From Candidatus Bathyarchaeota archaeon RBG_13_60_20 (GTDB lineage: Archaea > Thermoproteota > Bathyarchaeia > TCS64), in the NCBI GenBank assembly GCA_001775965.1, contig MEZG01000012.1:1-9528 (forward strand): a DNA stretch of 9,528 nt. The letters run 5' to 3'. Shown piece after piece: positions 4,746 to 9,528 of this stretch (its first letter is position 1; every line of letters begins with the position of its first letter). The translations under genes and the position numbers were made by a program. A model generated the notes under the pieces. The model saw nothing but the letters and a program-made list of their open reading frames with translations, did not search any database and was not told the origin of the DNA.

Positions 4746-5651
4746 TCAAGGCCCGCCTGCTCCCTTGATGCGGCTAATCAGTACATCGGGCAGGGGTCCC
4801 TGAACCCTCTCGTCGTAGGGGATGGCCCTCCCTCGGTACTCACTGAACCACTGATCCACCACCTCGTCGGTCACCTCCACTCCCAACTCGAACCTCACAT
4901 ACTCTTCAATGGATTTGAACCGGAGGTACCCCTCACCAAGATTGTAGCCCCTCCAGAAGTTTAACCTATAGTAGAGCTCCCTGAAGGGCTTCACCCCCGT
5001 CAGGTTGAAGATGTACACGGGCCGCAGGTCAATGACCCGGCCCGCCCCGAAGGGCGTGTCCCTCTCCTTCATGGCTCTCAGCAGCCCGTTGTTGTGGAAG
5101 AAGAAGCCGTGGAAGCCGTTGTTGACCTCCTGTGTGTGCGTGTAGTCAACCACGAGCACGTTCTTGCGGCTCCTGACTATGATGTCAGGGTACACCATGT
5201 ACCTCCGCAGGTTCCCGATGTCGTTCACGCCGCTGGTACTGAACACCTCGTCACCGTCCTGGATCAGAAGCCACTCCGCGCCCGACCTCTCAATGGCGAA
5301 GAGCCTGGACTCGGCCAGGCTAAGGTCAGGCTTGACGTGGCACTCCACGTCGAGGCCGAACTCGTCGGCGTACCCCTTGACCACCGGCACGGTGCCTCCG
5401 TTCTTGTCCACGACGATGTACCTGTCAACGAAACCCTTGGACGACTCCAACGCGAGCCCCACGTTCGTCTGCTCATCCCAGACGCACATGACGCAGGTGA
5501 CCTCCCCGCCGGCGAGGGCTGGGTCGGGCCTCAGGCTCCGCAGGGTCCGCCACGGGGACTTGAGGGCGCTGCTCGCCTGGTAGAACAGTGCCGAGGCCCA
5601 TGGAAACCTCTTGTTACCATACCTGATGACCGGCACTCGTCCACTCACCAT
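4746..5651 (-). CDS. Family 2-like (GT-A) glycosyltransferase
   Basis: The 301-residue product has a GT-A nucleotide-binding half. The first strand is VTCVMCVWDEQTNV (51-64), the usual start of family 2 enzymes after an unusual 50-residue basic N-terminal extension. DRYIVVDKNGGT (76-87) gives the second strand. LAESRLFAIERSGAEWLLIQDGDEVF (112-137) carries the Asp-x-Asp metal/sugar-nucleotide motif at D132-D134. The C-terminal half holds FHGFFFHNNGLL near 180-192 and is rich in aromatic residues, as in an acceptor site. No membrane helix is evident, so it is probably cytoplasmic. Donor and acceptor are unknown; glycolipid or surface-glycan synthesis is plausible. The ATG at 5649-5651 lacks a ribosome site. 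A GTG at codon 6 has GGTGA about 7 nt upstream and may be the true start. It is monocistronic and divergent from the hydrolase gene. Confidence 0.8.
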   Translation of the reverse strand: MVSGRVPVIRYGNKRFPWASALFYQASSALKSPWRTLRSLRPDPALAGGEVTCVMCVWDEQTNVGLALESSKGFVDRYIVVDKNGGTVPVVKGYADEFGLDVECHVKPDLSLAESRLFAIERSGAEWLLIQDGDEVFSTSGVNDIGNLRRYMVYPDIIVRSRKNVLVVDYTHTQEVNNGFHGFFFHNNGLLRAMKERDTPFGAGRVIDLRPVYIFNLTGVKPFRELYYRLNFWRGYNLGEGYLRFKSIEEYVRFELGVEVTDEVVDQWFSEYRGRAIPYDERVQGPLPDVLISRIKGAGGP

Positions 5652-5693
5652 CCGACCGTACGCCCGCGCCTACACAATACGTGCCCCGAGCCG

Positions 5694-5703
5694 GATTTAA
5701 CGT
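5694..5703 (-). promoter_or_regulatory. Weak TATA-like element for the glycosyltransferase gene
   Basis: On the minus strand the sequence ACGTTAAATC lies about 43-52 nt upstream of the ATG at 5651. Transcription would begin near 5670-5675, leaving a leader of about 20 nt. The match to the TATA consensus is modest. It overlaps TAACGTTA (5698-5705), an 8-bp palindrome. Confidence 0.3.
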
Positions 5704-5757
5704 TACGTGAGCGCCCTGTTGACCCGGCTCTCTTCCCCTATGCTAACAATTTAACGG

Positions 5758-5770
5758 ATACATAATTATC
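5758..5770 (+). promoter_or_regulatory. TATA box of the metallo-hydrolase gene
   Basis: ATACATAATTATC is AT-rich in a GC-rich setting. It sits 23-35 nt upstream of the ATG at 5793, so transcription should begin at or a few bases before the start codon. The transcript would be leaderless or nearly so, in keeping with the lack of a convincing ribosome site (only GGAG at 5778-5781, 11 nt away). Confidence 0.5.
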
Positions 5771-5792
5771 TGTAATCGGAGCATAAACACCC

Positions 5793-6698
5793 ATGGCGAT
5801 CAAGTCGCTCAAGCTGACGACCCTGGCCGACAACATGGTGTACAGGGCCGGCCTCCACGGCCAGTGGGGCCTCAGCATCCTCCTCGAGCTGGAAGACGAT
5901 AGAGGCCGCCCCCGGAGGGTCCTCCTGGACACCGGCAACGACAGGGACCCTCTACTCCACAACATACGGAAGCTGAAGGTGGACCTCACCGCACTGGACG
6001 CCGTGGTGCTGAGCCACGGCCACGAGGACCATACGGTGGCCACCGTAGAGGTCATGCAAGCCTCAGGCGGCTGCCCCGTCTACGCCCACCCCCACTGCTT
6101 CCTGCCCAGAGCCAACGTGGACAAGACAGGCAAGAGGAGAAGGGCCGGGGTCCCCGAGGGCCAGGGCCTCGCCGAGATCGAGGCCGCGGGCGGCGAGGTG
6201 AAGCTGTCCTCGGGGCCCGCGGAGGTGGTACCCGGCCTCTGGACCACCGGCCAGGTGCACAGAGCCTCCTTCGAGGACGTGCCGGCGCCGTCGGAGGGCG
6301 CCAGGAGGCTGGTGGCGGTGGACGGCGAGGAGATGGACGACGCCATCCTCTGCGACATGGCCCTCTGGGCCGACGTGGAGAGCCTCGGGGCCTGGGTCGT
6401 CACGGGCTGTGCCCACAGCGGCCCCGTGAACACCCTGAACCACGTCAGGGAGCTGGGCGGCTTCAGGAATATCCACGCCCTCGTGGGCGGCACCCACCTG
6501 GTCTCCCGCCCAGACGACTATATTGGGCGCACGGCCAACGCCCTTGAGGGCTTCAACCTGAGGCTCATCTCGCCTTGCCACTGCACCGGCTTCAGGGCCG
6601 CGGCGGCCCTCATGAGCCAGTTCGTGGACCGGTTCGTGCTGAACTACTGCGGCAGGACCATAACGGCAGGCGAGTGGCCACGGAGCCCCGTCCCCTAG
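5793..6698 (+). CDS. Metallo-beta-lactamase-fold hydrolase, COG1237 (dihydropterin-type) family
   Basis: The 301-residue length fits COG1237, a family often named 7,8-dihydropterin-6-methyl-4-(ribofuranosyl)aminobenzene-phosphate synthase after one archaeal member. Motif 1 is LLDTGND (44-50). The metal-binding HxHxDH is SHGHEDHT with H75, H77, D79 and H80. Later come AHPHCF (98-103), VVTGCAHSGPVNTL (202-215) with H208, and GGTHL (232-236) with H235. The last two are hallmarks of this family. C262 and C264 in SPCHCTGF are unusual extra cysteines near the C-terminus. In archaea the family is linked to methanopterin-type cofactor synthesis, but many members have unknown substrates, so only the hydrolase class is secure. 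It should be cytoplasmic with two metal ions. It stands alone under its own promoter and converges with carS, abutting stop to stop. The ATG at 5793 is the first good start. Confidence 0.9.
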   Translation: MAIKSLKLTTLADNMVYRAGLHGQWGLSILLELEDDRGRPRRVLLDTGNDRDPLLHNIRKLKVDLTALDAVVLSHGHEDHTVATVEVMQASGGCPVYAHPHCFLPRANVDKTGKRRRAGVPEGQGLAEIEAAGGEVKLSSGPAEVVPGLWTTGQVHRASFEDVPAPSEGARRLVAVDGEEMDDAILCDMALWADVESLGAWVVTGCAHSGPVNTLNHVRELGGFRNIHALVGGTHLVSRPDDYIGRTANALEGFNLRLISPCHCTGFRAAAALMSQFVDRFVLNYCGRTITAGEWPRSPVP

Positions 6699-7175
6699 CT
6701 ACCAGGGGTTCTTCTTCAGCCCAAGGGCCCACGCCACCACGTTCACCAGGTAGTGGAGGGGCAGCGTAACCAGCAAGATCGACGCAACCTGGTCCAGGGG
6801 CGTCCACTGGGCCGGGTAGCTCAGGGCCACGGCCACAATGATGAAGTCCAGCTGGTCCCAGAGGATGAGGCTCCCGCCGGGCCGGATGCCCAGCCTCCTC
6901 TTGTAGAAGCTCCCCGCCAAGTCCCCCAGCATGGCCCCCAGGGCCTGGAGGCCCCCGCCCACGGGGTTCCCCTGGGCCACCCCCACCAGGACCCCCGCCA
7001 GGAACCCCAGGAAGGCCCCCTTGACGGTCTTGTGGTCACCCAGCAGGGGCTTCCCGTCCCTCCATGCGCGGCCCCCGTCCAGGGGTGCCCCGCCGCCCAG
7101 GACCACGGGGCTGGCGTTGGCCACGTAGGCGGGCAGGTATGTGTACACGGCCTGGAGGATCGTCCACATGATCAA
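6699..7175 (-). CDS. carS: CDP-archaeol synthase
   Basis: CarS transfers CMP from CTP to digeranylgeranylglyceryl phosphate, giving CDP-archaeol, the activated precursor of archaeal phospholipids, at the membrane. The 158 residues fit the family. Signatures are LPAYVANASPVVLGGG near the N-terminus (14-29), GDHKTVKG (46-53), LGAMLGDLAGSFYKRRLG (79-96) and WDQLDFI (106-112). Four or five nonpolar helices (residues 4-25, 52-68, 74-90, 107-121, 130-152) indicate an integral membrane protein. The TTG at 7175 has GGAGG 7 nt upstream and overlaps the radB stop by 4 nt, so I take it as the start. An ATG two codons later (7167-7169) also fits, but its ribosome-site spacing of 13 nt is poor. It is the last gene of the pfkB-radB-carS operon and converges with the hydrolase gene. 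Confidence 0.93.
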   Translation of the reverse strand: MIMWTILQAVYTYLPAYVANASPVVLGGGAPLDGGRAWRDGKPLLGDHKTVKGAFLGFLAGVLVGVAQGNPVGGGLQALGAMLGDLAGSFYKRRLGIRPGGSLILWDQLDFIIVAVALSYPAQWTPLDQVASILLVTLPLHYLVNVVAWALGLKKNPW

Positions 7176-7861
7176 GACCGGGCCTCCTCCGCGCCTGTCT
7201 CTCCCAGGGCCAGGTACACGGCGCCCTGCCTCCCCGGCGGCTTCTCCAGGGTCGCCTGCCTCAGCCCCGGCCTAGCGGTCGCCTCCAGCCTGAGCACCAG
7301 GGCGCCCCAGTACCGGAGCAGCCGGGGGGCCACGGGCTCCACCCTCTGTGTCTCGGGCACGCTCCTCACCTGGCCCGTGAGCACGAAGGTCACCCCACTG
7401 GACGCGGCCATCTCGGTTATGTACCCCAGCTGACGGTTAAGCTCTTTGTTGGCCTGGTATGTGCGCTCCTCGTCCCCGGTCTCGCCCCTGTAGAGGCCTG
7501 TGACGCTGTCCACCACCACCAGGTCCAGTGGTCCCAGGGCCGGCAGGCTCTCAAGAGTCTCCTCCTGCTCACTAAAGCTGTTGGGGACGTGGAGATGGAG
7601 CCTCCTGAGGAGGCCCAGACCCCTGGGCCGCGCCATCTGGGTCAGCCTCCCCACGTTGAGCTTGCCGTCCGAGTCCACCACGTAGGCCTCGGCGGCTCTG
7701 TGCTCCTCCAGGTGGCCGAGGGTAGCTGTGAGGCAGAGGGTCGTCTTCCCCGTGGCTGCCTCCCCGTAGACCACGTTCACGGCCCCAGGCTCAAACCCGC
7801 CGCCTATGAGGGCGTCCAGGGGCCCTACCCCCGTCCTGACCCGCGTCCTCCTCGCCGCCAT
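7172..7861 (-). CDS. radB: RadB-like RecA-family recombination ATPase
   Basis: The 229-residue product is a bare RecA core without the N-terminal DNA-binding domain of RadA. Order: TGVGPLDALIGGGFEPG (10-26), as in RadA/RadB/KaiC proteins; Walker A GEAATGKT (33-40); YVVDSDGKL (60-68); Walker B LDLVVVDS (112-119); NKELNRQL (138-145), matching the RadB N-x-E-L-x-R-Q-L helix; then VLTGQVRS and RLLRYWGALVLRLE, typical of the RadB C-terminal part. RadB is an accessory factor in archaeal homologous recombination that binds DNA and Hjc, with weak ATPase activity. KaiC-like ATPases are the main alternative. The frame is open for 37 more codons upstream, but those lie inside pfkB. The ATG at 7859-7861, 2 nt after the pfkB stop, gives the right length. 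It overlaps carS by 4 nt. Confidence 0.83.
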   Translation of the reverse strand: MAARRTRVRTGVGPLDALIGGGFEPGAVNVVYGEAATGKTTLCLTATLGHLEEHRAAEAYVVDSDGKLNVGRLTQMARPRGLGLLRRLHLHVPNSFSEQEETLESLPALGPLDLVVVDSVTGLYRGETGDEERTYQANKELNRQLGYITEMAASSGVTFVLTGQVRSVPETQRVEPVAPRLLRYWGALVLRLEATARPGLRQATLEKPPGRQGAVYLALGETGAEEARS

Positions 7862-7863
7862 GC

Positions 7864-8853
7864 TTACCCCGCCAGCTCCGCGGCCTTCAAGACCCGGCCT
7901 CCCTGCTTCTCGATCAGGGCCTCGGTTACGCTTCTCCTCACGTTGGCCGTGGCCCCTATCCCGGTGACGCACGCGGCTCCAGCGGCCTGGGCCTCCATGA
8001 GGGGAGTCAGCAGGTCCCGGGTCTCAGCCCCCGCCAGCTCGGCCGGGTCCACGCCCAGGCGCGCCATGGAGTTCACGAGGCCCGCACAGAGGGCATCCCC
8101 GGCCCCCGTCGCGTCAACGGCCTGGACGGAGAAGGCCGGCATCTTGAGCCGCCTCCCCCGGTGGAGGGCCACGAGGCCGTTCCCGCCGTCCGAGACTATG
8201 ACCAGGGGCACGCCCACCCCGGTGAGGAGTCTGAGGGCCCCATCCGCGTCCGCGGAGGACAGCATCATGGCCTCCCTCAGGTTGAGGTGGAGCACGTCCG
8301 TGTGCCCGTACGCCTCCCCCATGTGACCCCAGCCCCCGGTGGGGGGTATCACGTCCACCAAGGTCGCGGAGCCGGCCTGCTTTGCGTGGGCGAGGACGCC
8401 ACCCAGCTGCGCGTCTAGGTACTTAAGGCCGCCCACGGTGCCCTGGTACAGGAGCCAGGGCTTGAGCTCGTCCACCAGGCCCATGACGCGCCCAGGGTCC
8501 AGGAGGGTGTTGGCCGTCAGCTCGGCTATGAACCTGCGGTCCTCCCCCTCCACAGTGAGGGCCACGTTCTTCGCGGTGGGCACCCCGGCCGCCACCTGGG
8601 GGTGAACCGAGACCCCGGCCCGTGAGAGCTCCCTCACCACGTACTCGCCCATGGCGTCGTCGCCCACGCAGCCCACCGAGTGTACCCTGCGCTGCCCCAA
8701 CTGGGCGAGGCAGACCGCGACATTGGCCGAGTGCCCTCCGGGGGAGAGGTGGATGCCCATGGGAGCGTAGGTCAGGCTGCCCGGGGGACCGATCCCGGGG
8801 AGGCCCGGCACCAGTATGTCGGCGAGGTAGCTCCCGCTGCAGAGGATGAGCAT
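7864..8853 (-). CDS. PfkB/ribokinase-family carbohydrate or nucleoside kinase
   Basis: The 329-residue product has both PfkB signatures. One is GGHSANVAVCLAQLG (39-53) with VGCVGDDAMGEYV (60-72) near the N-terminus. The other is the C-terminal VDATGAGDALCAGLV (246-260), in which D253 is the catalytic base and TGAG forms the anion hole. The ATP-site strand VPLVIVSDGGNGLVAL (215-230) is also present. The family phosphorylates sugars, nucleosides or related small molecules in the cytoplasm with ATP. The substrate cannot be deduced here; ribose, fructose-6-phosphate, ketodeoxygluconate and nucleosides are all known within it. The start MLILCSGSYLADIL gives the expected first strand. It is the first gene of the tight operon with radB and carS. 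The AT-rich GATTAAGTTAA lies directly before the ATG and no ribosome site is seen, hinting at a leaderless transcript. Confidence 0.9.
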   Translation of the reverse strand: MLILCSGSYLADILVPGLPGIGPPGSLTYAPMGIHLSPGGHSANVAVCLAQLGQRRVHSVGCVGDDAMGEYVVRELSRAGVSVHPQVAAGVPTAKNVALTVEGEDRRFIAELTANTLLDPGRVMGLVDELKPWLLYQGTVGGLKYLDAQLGGVLAHAKQAGSATLVDVIPPTGGWGHMGEAYGHTDVLHLNLREAMMLSSADADGALRLLTGVGVPLVIVSDGGNGLVALHRGRRLKMPAFSVQAVDATGAGDALCAGLVNSMARLGVDPAELAGAETRDLLTPLMEAQAAGAACVTGIGATANVRRSVTEALIEKQGGRVLKAAELAG

Positions 8854-8947
8854 TTAACTTAATCTAGTCTACACAACGTTATGGTTCTTTCCAGTCGCCG
8901 CCCTACGGTAGAGACGGGTGCCACGGCCCCCTCCGAGCCAGCGGCCC

Positions 8948-9307
8948 CTAGGGCTGCAGTTTTCCGCCGCACCTGACACAGTACAGGGAGTCCCCGGGGT
9001 TCCTGTTGCCGCACTTAGGGCAGTAAACGGGGGCCAGGTCCCTGGTCGCCTGGCCCCTGACCTTCTCGATCTCTACGCCCACCTCGTCAGCGACGGCCTG
9101 GAGCCCGCTCCTGGCGGCTTGGAAGGCGTCGTTGATGAGCCTCGTTGCGTTGTTAAGGGCAGTTGCCATGTCCTTCTCCCATTCGGGCCTAGGCGTGACA
9201 GGTGTCCTCACGCTCTCGCGTTCGCCCTTCTCGGTCCTGAGGCCGCACCTGGGGCAGAAGTTGGCGTCCCTGGCCAGTTCGTCCCCGCATCCTCTGCAGT
9301 CCACCAT
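8948..9307 (-). CDS. Small double zinc-ribbon protein
   Basis: The 119-residue protein has one zinc ribbon at each end: C4-x2-C7 with C18-x2-C21, and C96-x2-C99 with C110-x2-C113. Both are the CxxCG...FC/YCxxCG type common in archaeal regulators and adaptor proteins. Between them, residues 42-90 form an alanine-rich helix (MATALNNATRLINDAFQAARSGLQAVADEV) that may be coiled and mediate dimerisation. There is no enzyme motif. Zinc ribbons of this type bind nucleic acid or protein, and the role here is unknown. The ATG at 9305-9307 lies about 22 nt from a TATA box with no ribosome site between, so the transcript is probably leaderless. The stop is 94 nt before the pfkB start on the same strand, so read-through into that operon is possible. 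Confidence 0.82.
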   Translation of the reverse strand: MVDCRGCGDELARDANFCPRCGLRTEKGERESVRTPVTPRPEWEKDMATALNNATRLINDAFQAARSGLQAVADEVGVEIEKVRGQATRDLAPVYCPKCGNRNPGDSLYCVRCGGKLQP

Positions 9308-9328
9308 TGTGGTGTCTGAGTCGCTAGC

Positions 9329-9338
9329 GATATAATTG
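9329..9338 (-). promoter_or_regulatory. TATA box of the zinc-ribbon gene
   Basis: On the minus strand CAATTATATC lies 22-31 nt before the ATG at 9307. In archaea transcription begins about 25 nt after the TATA element, at or very near the start codon. The site lies in the 43-nt gap after the stop of the preceding gene, so the zinc-ribbon gene has its own promoter. Confidence 0.6.
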
Positions 9339-9350
9339 TGTTGCGGTGGG

Positions 9351-9528
9351 TCACCACTGCCTCAGGGAGACCCTGGCGTCGTGGAGTATCGCCCACACGT
9401 AGCTTGGTCCCCTGATGCCCGAGGGCAGGCCGCTGGGCCCCGCGATGGGGGCGAGGAGGTACGCCCTCATCAGGTCCGCCTTGCTGATGGGGGGCTTGAC
9501 GCGGCTCACGTTGACCCTGTCCAAGCCG
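9351..9528 (-). CDS. C-terminal end of an unrecognised protein, cut by the window edge
   Basis: On the minus strand an open frame enters at the right edge (first full codon at 9527) and ends at TGA 9351-9353. It gives 58 residues. Base and codon use match the GC-rich genes (AGG, CTC, GGC, CCC). The segment ISKADLMRAYLLAPIAGPSG followed by SGIRGPSYVWAILHDARV and a terminal RQW looks like a structured domain end, with two helices and a glycine/proline-rich loop. I do not recognise the family. It points the same way as the zinc-ribbon gene, but a TATA box separates them. Confidence 0.65.
   Translation of the reverse strand, partial: GLDRVNVSRVKPPISKADLMRAYLLAPIAGPSGLPSGIRGPSYVWAILHDARVSLRQW

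Noticed and set aside
7862..7972. Upstream 37-codon extension of the RadB-like frame
   Set aside because: It lies within the pfkB coding region, reads as low-complexity R/G/E sequence, and an ATG 2 nt after the pfkB stop gives the normal RadB length.
9488..9510. GGGGGGC stretch considered as the missing 5' acceptor strand of a split tRNA-Cys
   Set aside because: It lies inside the coding frame of the truncated right-edge gene and the bases after it do not form a D-arm.
1..9528. CRISPR arrays, insertion-sequence ends, transposases, rRNA
   Set aside because: I saw no regularly spaced repeats, no transposase or integrase motifs, no long terminal inverted repeats and no rRNA signature in the window.

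Overview
The window looks like chromosomal DNA of a GC-rich, probably thermophilic archaeon. The strongest lineage evidence is a CDP-archaeol synthase (carS, archaeal ether-lipid synthesis) and a RadB-like RecA-family ATPase. Supporting signs are TATA-box promoters close to start codons (leaderless or nearly so), GTG/TTG starts, dominant AGG arginine codons, oligo-T terminators and ribosome sites matching the archaeal 16S 3' end. The sequence alone does not settle the phylum.

Layout. (1) 1-2160, plus strand: two unrecognised, translationally coupled genes, a long helical/coiled-coil protein followed by a protein with a possible PH-like N-terminal domain and a helical C-terminus. They end at a T6 tract. 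(2) 2140-3440: a visibly AT-richer island holding a broken vapC (PIN toxin) relic, possibly with a stub of its partner, an intact class I SAM-dependent methyltransferase under its own TATA box with a 9-bp inverted repeat at the expected start of transcription, and a sequence resembling the 3' half of a tRNA-Cys gene followed by a T-rich tract. (3) 3444-4608, minus strand: two adjacent paralogous genes, possibly DNA-binding regulators, tightly coupled, with overlapping palindromes upstream of their promoter. (4) 4746-5651, minus: a GT-A/family-2-like glycosyltransferase. (5) 5793-6698, plus: a COG1237-type metallo-beta-lactamase-fold hydrolase, divergent from the glycosyltransferase. (6) 6699-8853, minus: a compact pfkB-radB-carS operon that meets the hydrolase gene stop to stop with no base between. 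(7) 8948-9307, minus: a small protein with two zinc ribbons under its own promoter. (8) 9351-9528, minus: the C-terminal end of an unrecognised gene cut by the window edge.

How the genes fit together. The right half is mostly conserved housekeeping (lipid head-group activation, recombination ATPase, sugar/nucleoside kinase). The left half is accessory. The best candidates for something undescribed are the coupled helical + PH-like pair, which probably belongs to a longer operon extending left of the window, and the tandem paralogous pair with its palindromic upstream site. The AT-rich island between them carries signs of past mobile-element or toxin-antitoxin turnover.
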